DNA of 14,163 nucleotides from Chitinophagaceae bacterium (GCA_023251335.1 JAHEZA010000013.1:1-14163); one strand, 5' to 3'; shown: positions 7,365-13,917, counted from the stretch's first letter. Numbers and translations: made by a program. The notes: generated by a model not told the origin, from the sequence alone.

Positions 7365-7655
7365 ATGGATCAAAAAAAAGAAGAACCTCTTTGGGAAGTT
7401 TTTATCCGCAGCAGGCAGGGATTGGAACACAAACATGCAGGAAGCCTTCATGCAGCAGACGCTCAAATGGCCATAGAAAATGCCCGCGATGTTTATACCC
7501 GCAGGATGGAGGGCGTTAGTATCTGGGTGGTGGAATCTAAATACATTCATGCCACTAACCCCGATGAAGCCGAAAGCTTTTTTGAGCCTGCTAATGATAA
7601 AATATATCGCCATCCCACCTTTTATGATTTACCGGATGAATTAAAATATATGTGA
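7365..7655 (+). CDS. paaB: Phenylacetyl-CoA 1,2-epoxidase subunit PaaB
   Basis: Small subunit of the phenylacetyl-CoA epoxidase complex; in characterised systems it bridges PaaAC heterodimers and has no catalytic centre of its own. The 96-residue sequence shows the family pattern: LWEVFIRSRQGLEHKHAGSL (9-28), HAADAQMAIENARDVYTRR (29-47), EGVSIWVVES (49-58) and the tail RHPTFYDLPDELKYM. It starts at ATG 7365, 36 bases after paaA, and paaC begins 23 bases after its stop, so it is within one transcript. Nothing is unusual for the family. Confidence 0.95.
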   Translation: MDQKKEEPLWEVFIRSRQGLEHKHAGSLHAADAQMAIENARDVYTRRMEGVSIWVVESKYIHATNPDEAESFFEPANDKIYRHPTFYDLPDELKYM

Positions 7656-7678
7656 GATTGATGTTATTAATATTTTGA

Positions 7679-8467
7679 ATGGACAGTAAACCAACAAATA
7701 TTGACAAAAGCTATTTAGCGGATTATACGCTTCATCTTGCTGATAGTTCTTTAATAATGGGGCATCGGTTAAGTGAATGGACTGGTCATGGTCCCATGAT
7801 TGAACAGGATATTGCGATTAGTAATATTGCCTTAGATCTGATAGGGCAAGCCAGGAATTTTTATCAATATGCTGCCGAAATAATTAATTTAGAAAACACT
7901 GAGAAAAAAATAACAGAAGATGATCTTGCCTACCTGAGAGATACATTTGAATTCAAAAATTTCTTAATCACCGAGCTACCTAATGGGGATTGGGCACAAA
8001 CGATTGGGAAAATATTTTTTTTCAGCACGTGGCAATTTTATTTCTATCAGAAATTAATTTATAGTTCAGACAAACAGTTGTCGGCCATCGCAGACAAATC
8101 GTTGAAGGAAGTGACCTATCATGTAAAATGGAGTAGTGATTGGGTGATGAGGCTCGGAGATGGTACAGATGAGAGCAGGAAAAGATTAGTGACAGCAATT
8201 GAATATCTCTGGCCTTACACCGGAGAAATGTTTGTTCCTGCTGAATTTGAATCAAACAATGAAGATCAGGTAAACGTTGACGTTAGCAGTATAAAAAAGG
8301 ATTGGCATGACAAAGTAAGCTGTGTTTCAGCCGAAGCTACACTTGCTTTGCCGACAAATACCTGGATGCAAAGCGGTGGTAAAAAAGGAATCCATACGGA
8401 ACACTTGGGATATATTCTTGCGGAAATGCAATATTTACAGCGAACTTATCCTGGATTGGAATGGTAA
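7679..8467 (+). CDS. paaC: Phenylacetyl-CoA 1,2-epoxidase structural subunit PaaC
   Basis: Structural beta subunit that pairs with PaaA in the epoxidase. It is 262 residues and helical, with recognisable family stretches: LADYTLHLADSSLIMGHRLS (13-32), HGPMIEQDIAISNIALDLIG (37-56) and QARNFYQYAAEI (57-68) near the N-terminus, VTYHVKWSSDWVMRLGDGT in the middle, and KKGIHTEHLGYILAEMQYLQ near the end. PaaC shares the ferritin-like fold of PaaA but is not the catalytic subunit. It starts at ATG 7679, 23 bases after paaB. An 80-base gap follows before paaD, the longest inside the paaA-D part, without a visible terminator or promoter box. Confidence 0.95.
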   Translation: MDSKPTNIDKSYLADYTLHLADSSLIMGHRLSEWTGHGPMIEQDIAISNIALDLIGQARNFYQYAAEIINLENTEKKITEDDLAYLRDTFEFKNFLITELPNGDWAQTIGKIFFFSTWQFYFYQKLIYSSDKQLSAIADKSLKEVTYHVKWSSDWVMRLGDGTDESRKRLVTAIEYLWPYTGEMFVPAEFESNNEDQVNVDVSSIKKDWHDKVSCVSAEATLALPTNTWMQSGGKKGIHTEHLGYILAEMQYLQRTYPGLEW

Positions 8468-8547
8468 AATTATCTGGCGGTATCATTTATTTGATGGTCG
8501 TTGTCTGATAAATTTAATAGCCGTGTTATAGACTTCAATTTGAAAAA

Positions 8548-9069
8548 ATGGACACAACATCTCAAAATATCGCTTTTCATGATGCAAGAAAACAAACACC
8601 GCAAGAGGTTTGGGAAATTTTAAATACAGTAACTGATCCTGAAATTCCTGTGCTCTCAGTTATTGACCTGGGAATCGTACGGGAAGTTCATGTCGAAAAC
8701 GAAAATGTGGAGGTCATTATCACACCAACATACAGCGGTTGCCCCGCTATGGATTTTATCGGAATGAACGTTAGGAAAGCATTATTGGAGAGCGGATTTG
8801 AAAAAATAAAAATAACCCATCAACTTTCTCCGGCATGGACCACAGACTGGCTGACTGAAGAAGGAAAAGAAAGATTGAAATCTTACGGAATAGCGCCTCC
8901 TACATCGAAAACTTTTGATTTAGATTATTTGAAAAACCTTCCGGTACCTTGCCCTTGCTGTGATTCGATGAACACGAAGCTAATTAGCCAATTTGGTTCT
9001 ACAGCATGCAAAGCACTTTATCAATGCGAAGATTGCAGGGAACCTTTTGATTATTTTAAATGCCACTGA
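8548..9069 (+). CDS. paaD: PaaD, Fe-S maturation factor of phenylacetyl-CoA epoxidase
   Basis: MIP18/DUF59-family protein thought to help assemble the metal or Fe-S centres of the Paa monooxygenase system. The N-terminal half has the MIP18 signature TDPEIPVLSVIDLGIVREV (29-47) and the TPTYSGCPAMD motif with Cys65. The C-terminal half carries a cysteine-rich metal-binding region: Cys135, Cys137 and Cys138 in CPCC, then Cys154, Cys160, Cys163 and Cys172. This two-part layout is specific to PaaD; the shorter SUF-associated DUF59 proteins lack the Cys-rich tail. It is 173 residues, starts at ATG 8548, and lies between paaC (80 bases) and the paaG-like gene (55 bases). Confidence 0.94.
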   Translation: MDTTSQNIAFHDARKQTPQEVWEILNTVTDPEIPVLSVIDLGIVREVHVENENVEVIITPTYSGCPAMDFIGMNVRKALLESGFEKIKITHQLSPAWTTDWLTEEGKERLKSYGIAPPTSKTFDLDYLKNLPVPCPCCDSMNTKLISQFGSTACKALYQCEDCREPFDYFKCH

Positions 9070-9124
9070 TACCGGAACATTTTGATATAGTAAACAAACA
9101 ATTTTAAACTTTTTTCATTTTACT

Positions 9125-9904
9125 ATGAACACCGTTCTTTTTGAAATAAACGACTCCGTCGCTTTTATCACTTTAAACCGTCCGGACAAATTAAATGCAT
9201 TCAACAGGGAAATGTCATTGTCATTACAGGAAACACTGGATAAGTGCGAAAAGAATAGTTCTATTCGTTGTGTCTATATAACCGGAGCAGGTAGGGCGTT
9301 CAGCGCTGGCCAGGATTTGTCGCAAGTTAATGATTCTGAAGAATTCGCCGTAATGGGAAAGATCTTATCAGAGCAGTACAATCCTGTCGTAAAAAGGATC
9401 AGAAATTTAAGTAAACCTGTTATTGCTGCCGTAAATGGAGTAGCTGCCGGAGCCGGTGCTAATATCGCATTATGCTGTGATGTAATCGTCGCAGCAGAAT
9501 CAGCTTCTTTCATCCAGGCTTTTAGTAAAATCGGACTGATACCTGACAGTGGTGGTACCTATTTTTTGCCGCGCCTGGTTGGATTTCAAAAAGCATCTGC
9601 TATTATGATGCTTGGTGATAAAATAAGTGCGAAAGAGGCTGATGAAATGGGGATGATTTATAAATATTTTCCGGATAAAGAATTTGAACAAGAAGCGGAA
9701 AAAATTGCCCGGACACTTTCATCGTTGCCAACCATGGGGCTTGCCTTTACAAAACAAGCTCTCAACAAATCATTGGAACAAGATTTTGAGGAACAGTTAT
9801 TGACAGAAGGCATCCTGCAACAGAAGGCATCTGCCACAAATGATTTTAAGGAGGGTATAAAAGCTTTTAAGGAAAAAAGAAGGCCCAACTTCAGAGGCGA
9901 TTAA
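9125..9904 (+). CDS. paaG: PaaG-type enoyl-CoA hydratase/isomerase (1,2-epoxyphenylacetyl-CoA isomerase)
   Basis: Crotonase-superfamily enzyme, probably the isomerase that converts the phenylacetyl-CoA epoxide to the seven-membered oxepin-CoA. The CoA-binding/oxyanion-hole motifs are AFSAGQDL (58-65) and NGVAAGAGANIAL (104-116). The active-site loop reads GLIPDSGGTYFLPRLVG. The positions that hold the two catalytic glutamates of true enoyl-CoA hydratases are not Glu here, while Asp141 in IPDSGG is present, as expected for PaaG. At 259 residues it is full length and starts at ATG 9125. It is the last gene of the operon here; a hairpin 22 bases after its stop probably ends transcription. A PaaF-like hydratase is the main alternative, made less likely by the missing glutamates. 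Confidence 0.85.
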   Translation: MNTVLFEINDSVAFITLNRPDKLNAFNREMSLSLQETLDKCEKNSSIRCVYITGAGRAFSAGQDLSQVNDSEEFAVMGKILSEQYNPVVKRIRNLSKPVIAAVNGVAAGAGANIALCCDVIVAAESASFIQAFSKIGLIPDSGGTYFLPRLVGFQKASAIMMLGDKISAKEADEMGMIYKYFPDKEFEQEAEKIARTLSSLPTMGLAFTKQALNKSLEQDFEEQLLTEGILQQKASATNDFKEGIKAFKEKRRPNFRGD

Positions 9905-9926
9905 GATCGAAAGAACATGAATATAC

Positions 9927-9963
9927 CTGTAGGAAAGTGAAAGTAAAGTTAATATTCCTACAG
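9927..9963 (+). terminator. Hairpin, probable end of the paa operon
   Basis: CTGTAGGAA (9927-9935) and TTCCTACAG (9955-9963) are a perfect 9-bp inverted repeat around a 19-base loop, 22 bases after the paaG stop. A T-rich stretch (ATGTTATTTTG) follows. The T run is imperfect and the loop long, so termination may be partial. Confidence 0.5.
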
Positions 9964-10062
9964 ATGTTATTTTGTCCAAGCATTATCAAACGCCTCTTAA
10001 TTATATATGCGCTTTTATGCGATTTTTTATATTTCTTTGGAAGAATGGGACGAATAGTTTTA

Positions 10063-10070
10063 TATTTTTG
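10063..10070 (+). promoter_or_regulatory. -7 promoter box of the exported-protein gene
   Basis: TATTTTTG is an exact TAnnTTTG match, with a TTTG at 10036-10039 placed 23 bases upstream (21 if the box is read from 10061). It ends only one base before the first ATG of the pair at 10072/10075, so transcription would begin at or beside the start codon. This would be a leaderless or nearly leaderless message. Confidence 0.4.
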
Positions 10071-10074
10071 TATG

Positions 10075-11388
10075 ATGGCAAAAAATGCTTCAGCTAAAGT
10101 TTCCCTTTTGATTATTTTTTTTGGTTTATGTTCAATTTTGGCGGAAAGCCAAGTGGTCGACAGCATTAATTTAACTCGTAATTCGAAGGATACAATTCAT
10201 TTGCCTCCTGAAGATACCATTTTTGTAAAAATTACTGACACCGTTCTCAGAATAAAAAATTTTAGTCCCTATTTCACGCTGCATGTAGATTCTACCTTAG
10301 ATTATCAATTTGAAATTAACCGAAATCCTTACAATTATTATTGGTATCTAAAAAATTCACCTGTGGGTTTAAAAATCAATAAGGATGATGGAACTCTTCA
10401 CTTTAAAGCCGAGAAATCTTTTTTTCTATCCGGCAAATTAAAATACGATAAGGAATATAAAGTGGATTTAGGTGTTCAAAACCTAAATAATCCGAGGGAC
10501 TATGTGGATACCACTTTTACGCTGCTTTTTTATAATACTGATATCATTCCTTCAAAAATAAAGCCTACCGTTAGTGATAATCTGATTATTGATGAAGGAG
10601 ATACCTTAAGTTTTAAACTGCAATGTGAGGATGGGAGTTTTCCGTTAGAATCGCTCACTTATTATTGTAATTATCCCATTAGTTCGAGCACCCCTGTCGC
10701 GCACTGTGGTGATCTCTTTACATGGATAGCTCCTTATGATTTTATAAGAAGCAATGAAAATTCAAAACAAAAGACGGTTGTAATAAAATTTATCGGGGTA
10801 GATAAATTTTTTAACAGAGATACGGCAAGTGTGAAGGTAACCGTAAATGAAAGTATCAATTATCCGCTCCGGCTGGCAGAATACAACAACATGGTTGATA
10901 TAATTGAAAAATACATACTGGATTTGAAAAGTACATTCAAAGAACTGGATCAAAAGCTAAAAAAGACTAAAGGCACCAGGACTACCTTTGATCTGACGTC
11001 AGCATCTACGGCTCTTGGCGGAACCGTTTTAACTTCAGTGCCTTCCAGTAACTTAAATACATACGGTAAGATTTTGCCCAGTGTAGGTGTAGCGCTAGTC
11101 CCGGTGAAAAATGCGGTAGCGCCTGATAAAAATGATGATTTGAACGCTGCGTCCCTGGTAAGGAACAATATTAAACGATTGCAATATTTACTAACAAACA
11201 ATATGCTGGTAGGGGATAAGGATCCCGATATTATTAACAAGACCGCAAAAATGAAGGATGAATTGCAGCAGGTACAACTTCAACTTATAGATATACAAAT
11301 AGTGGACGATAATATTGACAAAGAAAAATTGGATGAATATTTTAACGACCCGAAAGTGTCTAAAAAGTATAGGTTAAAATCAAAGTAA
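10075..11388 (+). CDS. Exported protein of unknown function (437 aa)
   Basis: I do not recognise this protein. It starts with a signal peptide (residues 1-25: MAKNASAKVS, core LLIIFFGLCSILA), probably cleaved after AES, so it acts beyond the inner membrane. Residues 45-155 and 165-258 look like two beta-sandwich (Ig/cadherin-like) domains, seen in alternating hydrophobic strands and in DEGDTLSFKLQCEDG (173-187) and ASVKVTVNES at the domain end. Residues 265-300 are a charged helix likely to form a coiled coil. Residues 307-346 are Gly/Ser/Val-rich and weakly hydrophobic, like a membrane-inserting or flexible segment. The C-terminus (360-430) is helical again. An in-frame GTG at 9937 is rejected as start because it lies in the loop of the paa terminator hairpin. 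ATG 10072 or 10075 is preferred, and 10045 is possible. A periplasmic or surface binding role is a guess. Confidence 0.75.
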   Translation: MAKNASAKVSLLIIFFGLCSILAESQVVDSINLTRNSKDTIHLPPEDTIFVKITDTVLRIKNFSPYFTLHVDSTLDYQFEINRNPYNYYWYLKNSPVGLKINKDDGTLHFKAEKSFFLSGKLKYDKEYKVDLGVQNLNNPRDYVDTTFTLLFYNTDIIPSKIKPTVSDNLIIDEGDTLSFKLQCEDGSFPLESLTYYCNYPISSSTPVAHCGDLFTWIAPYDFIRSNENSKQKTVVIKFIGVDKFFNRDTASVKVTVNESINYPLRLAEYNNMVDIIEKYILDLKSTFKELDQKLKKTKGTRTTFDLTSASTALGGTVLTSVPSSNLNTYGKILPSVGVALVPVKNAVAPDKNDDLNAASLVRNNIKRLQYLLTNNMLVGDKDPDIINKTAKMKDELQQVQLQLIDIQIVDDNIDKEKLDEYFNDPKVSKKYRLKSK

Positions 11389-11497
11389 AAAAATTCCAAA
11401 TACTGCTAAATCGGGATGCAAAAAATTACTGACATCTAAATTAAAAAGGCCATCCTTTTGAGACAGCCACTTGAAGATTTATGATTAAATAACCATT
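11389..11497. other. Convergent intergenic spacer with a weak hairpin
   Basis: This spacer lies between the exported-protein gene (+) and the first tiny lipoprotein gene (-). AAAAGG (11444-11449), loop CCAT, CCTTTT (11454-11459) is a small symmetrical hairpin that could act as a weak bidirectional terminator. Nothing else is visible. Confidence 0.4.
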
Positions 11498-11614
11498 TTA
11501 ATGGTAACCTACCATATTGGCGTTTGCCTTGCAGCCAACTCTTGAAGAAGTACAAGAAGTAATAGTGGCGCCGAGCGCAATAGTCAAGAAAATAACAATC
11601 AGAAGCTTTTTCAT
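11498..11614 (-). CDS. Tiny lipoprotein (38 aa), tandem copy 1, MVGY-tail family
   Basis: A 38-codon gene with an ATG (complement of 11612-11614) preceded by the A-rich leader common in Bacteroidota. The protein has the signal MKKLLIVIFLTIALGATITS followed by Cys21, giving a lipobox Ile-Thr-Ser-Cys. The mature lipidated peptide is only 18 residues, CTSSRVGCKANANMVGYH, with a second cysteine at position 28. Copy 2 lies 127 bases upstream in the transcription direction. The two mature peptides are identical although their DNA differs at three synonymous sites, which argues that both are translated and selected. It is too short for ordinary gene finding and overlaps a meaningless longer minus-strand frame. 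Function unknown; it probably sits in the outer or inner membrane by its lipid anchor. Confidence 0.75.
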   Translation of the reverse strand: MKKLLIVIFLTIALGATITSCTSSRVGCKANANMVGYH

Positions 11615-11703
11615 TTTAATTTTTTTTTGTGGTTAAATGAGATAAAATTACCAGGCCAATAACCTGGATCTAAAATGAATTCTTCAATAAAGGGATTGGA
11701 AAT
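11498..11703. repeat. Direct repeat unit 1 (244-bp period)
   Basis: It corresponds base for base, with an exact 244-bp offset at both ends, to 11742-11947. The unit covers the tiny lipoprotein gene and its upstream region. The coding parts differ at 10 of 117 positions. The middle (about 11640-11669 versus 11884-11913) has diverged strongly. The distal 34 bases (11670-11703 versus 11914-11947) are identical. Confidence 0.9.
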
Positions 11704-11741
11704 AGGTGATGAGTAATATAGTGTGTAAGCCAGGGGTCCTG

Positions 11742-11858
11742 TTAATGATAGCCTACCATATTGGCGTTTGCCTTGCAGCCAACTCTTGAAGAAGTGCAAG
11801 ACGTAATAATGCCGCCGAGCGCAATGGTCAACAAAGTAATAATCAGAAGCTTTTTCAT
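11742..11858 (-). CDS. Tiny lipoprotein (38 aa), tandem copy 2, MVGY-tail family
   Basis: Second copy of the 38-codon lipoprotein gene, ATG as complement of 11856-11858. The signal peptide MKKLLIITLLTIALGGIITS differs from copy 1 at five residues (7, 8, 9, 16 and 17), all inside the hydrophobic core. The mature part from Cys21 is identical to copy 1. Ten bases differ in total: five are synonymous and five change residues, and all five replacements fall in the signal peptide. A drifting signal with a fixed mature peptide is the pattern expected of two functional secreted peptides. It shares the final MVGY and the CT-x-S start of the mature peptide with the lipoprotein at 2332-2457. It lies divergent from the mgtC remnant. 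Confidence 0.75.
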   Translation of the reverse strand: MKKLLIITLLTIALGGIITSCTSSRVGCKANANMVGYH

Positions 11859-11947
11859 TTTAATTTTTTTTGTGGTTAAATGAGCTAAAGTTTAACAGGA
11901 TAAAACTTTGGAACTAAAATGAATTCTTCAATAAAGGGATTGGAAAT
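11742..11947. repeat. Direct repeat unit 2 (244-bp period)
   Basis: Second unit of the tandem duplication, matching 11498-11703 with a constant offset of 244 bases. The 38 bases between the units (11704-11741) are not repeated after unit 2. This suggests that the duplication junction lies there or that this spacer has since diverged. Confidence 0.9.
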
Positions 11948-12071
11948 TGAGCAGAGGACAAAAAAACAAAATCCAAATGAAAAATGCAAGCAAAGGCTGA
12001 TTTTTATTTTTCAGCTGTAAATCAAAAATTGACACGGACATTTAGCAATTCCTCTTTTCACTTTGAAAAAA

Positions 12072-12079
12072 TAACTTTG
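12072..12079 (+). promoter_or_regulatory. -7 promoter box of the decayed mgtC gene
   Basis: TAACTTTG, the same octamer found before paaE and paaA, ends 12 bases before the likely original start at 12092. The promoter seems intact although the gene behind it is broken. Confidence 0.45.
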
Positions 12080-12091
12080 ATAAGTTAATAA

Positions 12092-12399
12092 TTGAATGAC
12101 GAACTCAATAAATAAGATACGTACCTCAGGAAGGAAATAATCTTTTGCCTTTTAATAGGCCTTAACGGGAAAGAAAATAATGGATAGCCGGAATGCGTAC
12201 ACACATGATGGTCAGTATTGGGTCAGCAATGATACTGATAGCGTTTTTATTTGGTATTAAAGATGTATTAAGCGGCAGGGTCGCCGCGCAAGTAGTTAAG
12301 ATAAAATTGGATCCGTTTTTTTTTGCGCAGTTAAATCTTAAAAGTTTTGATTCAAAAAATAGGAGGATTGGTATAACTTCAGCAAAAATGCCGATATAA
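12092..12399 (+). pseudogene. Decayed MgtC/SapB-family membrane protein gene
   Basis: Remnant of an MgtC/SapB-type inner-membrane protein. From TTG 12092 the frame reads LNDELNK, a stop, then DTYLRKEIIFCLLIGL (12116-12163), which resembles the N-terminus and first membrane helix. A shift of frame then gives RERK (12166-12177), a stop, and WIAGMRTHMMVSIGSAM (12181-12231). The latter is the conserved MgtC loop and second helix (compare the family's AG-[LM]-RTH-x-x-VS-x-GSA). GIKDVLSGRVAAQVV follows, after which the expected SGIGFLGAG is missing and the sequence becomes unrelated. So there are two in-frame stops, a frameshift of about 2 bases and an internal or 3' deletion. The only open part, a 68-codon frame from 12193 to 12399, starts in the middle of the domain and should not be read as a gene. 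Confidence 0.65.
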
Positions 12400-12556
12400 A
12401 ACAGAATTTTCGGGGAGTAGATTATTTTTTTATCTCTCTGTGTATTTCTCTCGCTTGGATTGGATAAAAAGTACGATATGAATGGCTATTAGTAATTCAC
12501 AAACTATTTCTTTTACAATCATTATGTACAATTTTTTACGATGATCAATAGAAATC

Positions 12557-12576
12557 AAACGAATGTAAATTCGTTT
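12557..12576 (+). terminator. Possible terminator behind the mgtC remnant
   Basis: AAACGAAT (12557-12564), loop GTAA, ATTCGTTT (12569-12576) is a perfect 8-bp hairpin followed by TATTTTATTTCTTT. It has few G-C pairs, so it is weak, but its place and orientation fit the original 3' end of the plus-strand gene. Confidence 0.35.
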
Positions 12577-12606
12577 TATTTTATTTCTTTAAGTTTAACG
12601 ACAAAA

Positions 12607-12634
12607 AAGGCCTTCGGATAAATTCGAAAACCTT
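12607..12634 (-). terminator. Intrinsic terminator of the DUF4136 / outer-membrane protein unit
   Basis: On the minus strand AAGGTTTTCG, an 8-base loop, and CGAAGGCCTT form a 10-bp stem with two G-U pairs, followed by a T run (complement of 12603-12608). It lies 18 bases after the stop of the outer-membrane protein gene. Confidence 0.75.
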
Positions 12635-12652
12635 GACATTTTTTATTTTCAA

Positions 12653-13273
12653 TTATTTCAAATTGATCGTTACCCCAGCCTGAAAATTAACGTTGCTAAG
12701 ATCGTGATAGCCATTCTTATTATACGGCGAATAATCATAAATGGCTCCTACATTTATGCCCGATGAACTGTATTTTTTAAAAGGAATCATCAATCCCAGG
12801 CCGCCTTGAGCGCGAAATCCGACATGGGTTGTGCTGCTTCCAAACTGACCAAGATACTGGTTAAAATCTATAACGTTTGCTCCCGCGCCTAACGAAATAT
12901 AGGGTTTCAAATAGGTTGCGGAAAGAGGATAATATTTTGCCTGTAATAAGATGGGGATGGTTTGCAGAGAATTAGTCAATACTGCTGATACTTCCTGTGA
13001 TTTACCTAACTGATACAATGCCCTCGGATATTTTTGATAATAATCCTGGAAACCAAAACCCAAACCTGCAGATAATTTATCGCTAAACGAATACATAAGG
13101 CCTCCCATAAAACCGCGGGGCGAATTGTTGCTGATAATATCTGATTTGAAATTGCCTAACGGCATACTGTAATTGTAATTAAAATCCAGACTGAACGGGT
13201 TCTTTTGTGCTGAAACTGACTGGGACATACATATAACAGCGAATGCAGCGAATATAATTTTAAACTTTTTCAT
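12653..13273 (-). CDS. Outer-membrane beta-barrel (porin-family) protein
   Basis: A 206-residue protein with a Sec signal peptide (residues 1-22, MKKFKIIFAA then a hydrophobic stretch ending SVSA) cleaved before QKNPF. The rest alternates in the way of an eight-strand OmpA/PorT-like barrel: FSLDFNYNYSMPLG, GFMGGLMYSFSDKLSAGLGF, TIPILLQAKYYPL, LKPYISLGAGANVI, THVGFRAQGGLGLMIPF, SSGINVGAIYDYSP and the closing strand VNFQAGVTINLK. The repeated Gly-Leu-Gly and Tyr/Phe girdles are typical of small Bacteroidota barrel proteins of unknown role. It starts at ATG 13273, 11 bases after the DUF4136 gene, so it is the second gene of a two-gene unit, with a terminator 18 bases after its stop. Specific function cannot be deduced. 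Confidence 0.85.
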   Translation of the reverse strand: MKKFKIIFAAFAVICMSQSVSAQKNPFSLDFNYNYSMPLGNFKSDIISNNSPRGFMGGLMYSFSDKLSAGLGFGFQDYYQKYPRALYQLGKSQEVSAVLTNSLQTIPILLQAKYYPLSATYLKPYISLGAGANVIDFNQYLGQFGSSTTHVGFRAQGGLGLMIPFKKYSSSGINVGAIYDYSPYNKNGYHDLSNVNFQAGVTINLK

Positions 13274-13284
13274 CTCTAAATATT

Positions 13285-13917
13285 TTAATTAGTTTTTAAA
13301 TAAGGAGACTGATCGAATAACGCCTTTACCTGGCTATCAGCAACCGTCTGATTAAAGATTCCCGAACCGCGAATTAAGCCTGTCCATATCACATTGATCT
13401 TTTTATCCTGTGGTGCATTTTTCAAATCAAGCATATCAACAGAAATAGCTCCTTCTTTGATTTGATAAACGCTATATGCATATGGAACATAATATCCATA
13501 TCCCGGATAACCCCAGTAATAAGGATCCCAATAAGAATTATAATACCCCCAATAATCACCATAACTTATCACGCCGGTAGTAGTGCTTACTATGCGGTTC
13601 ACATCTACGCCTAGGTCCGGATTTTGTTCGTTGGAAACGAGTGTATAACCCTCCTGTTCCATATATTTAGTAACGGCGTTTAGGTAAGCAGAATCTACGT
13701 CGTCTAAATGCTTAGTCATTTGTCCATTGTCAATTACAGCTACAGAATCCGAAATGCTAAACGTTTTATAATTAGTAAAGTTTATTGACGAATCGTGATC
13801 TGTGATATAAATTCTGGATTCCTCATCGCTTAAATTATTAAGCGGTTCTTTGGTACATCCTGTATAAATAAACGACATGCAGGCTAAGCCTAACAGCATT
13901 ATTAAGTATCTTTTCAT
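13285..13917 (-). CDS. DUF4136-family lipoprotein
   Basis: A 210-residue lipoprotein of the DUF4136 family, whose function is not known. MKRYLIMLLGLACMSFIYTG is followed by Cys21, the probable lipidation site. The DUF4136 pattern is visible: SINFTNYKTFSISDS (44-58), YLNAVTKYMEQEGYTLVSNE (78-97), NPDLGVDVNR (99-108) and KKINVIWTGLIRGSG (172-186). Between them, residues 119-151 are very rich in Tyr, Trp, Gly and Pro (DYWGYYNSYWDPYYWGYPGY), an aromatic loop common in Bacteroidota members. The start is placed at ATG 13917, which begins the signal peptide directly; an extension to 13971 would put 18 residues in front of it. It forms a two-gene unit with the barrel protein, whose start lies 11 bases downstream. 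Confidence 0.88.
   Translation of the reverse strand: MKRYLIMLLGLACMSFIYTGCTKEPLNNLSDEESRIYITDHDSSINFTNYKTFSISDSVAVIDNGQMTKHLDDVDSAYLNAVTKYMEQEGYTLVSNEQNPDLGVDVNRIVSTTTGVISYGDYWGYYNSYWDPYYWGYPGYGYYVPYAYSVYQIKEGAISVDMLDLKNAPQDKKINVIWTGLIRGSGIFNQTVADSQVKALFDQSPYLKTN

Larger units (their letters stand above)
12400..12652. other. Convergent intergenic spacer
   Basis: AT-rich DNA between the mgtC remnant (+) and the outer-membrane protein gene (-). Apart from one terminator-like hairpin for each direction (12557-12576 and 12607-12634, listed separately), I see no gene, repeat or promoter in it. Confidence 0.6.

Noticed and set aside
9937..10074. GTG at 9937 as the start of the exported protein, giving 483 residues
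   Set aside because: The codon lies in the loop of the 9927-9963 hairpin, and it would place 46 residues with extra hydrophobic stretches before a normal signal peptide. A promoter-like element lies between it and the ATG pair.
11611..11799. A 62-codon minus-strand frame across the tandem lipoprotein region
   Set aside because: It begins at TTG inside copy 2 in another frame, runs through the spacer, and its equivalent in the other repeat unit ends early. The 38-codon frames explain the conservation better.
11996..12016. GCTGA...TCAGC hairpin as a terminator
   Set aside because: The stem is only five pairs and no T run follows on either strand.
12193..12399. A 68-residue stand-alone protein
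   Set aside because: It starts in the middle of the MgtC core, with homologous pieces upstream in another frame and behind stops, and has an unrelated tail. It reads as a pseudogene fragment.
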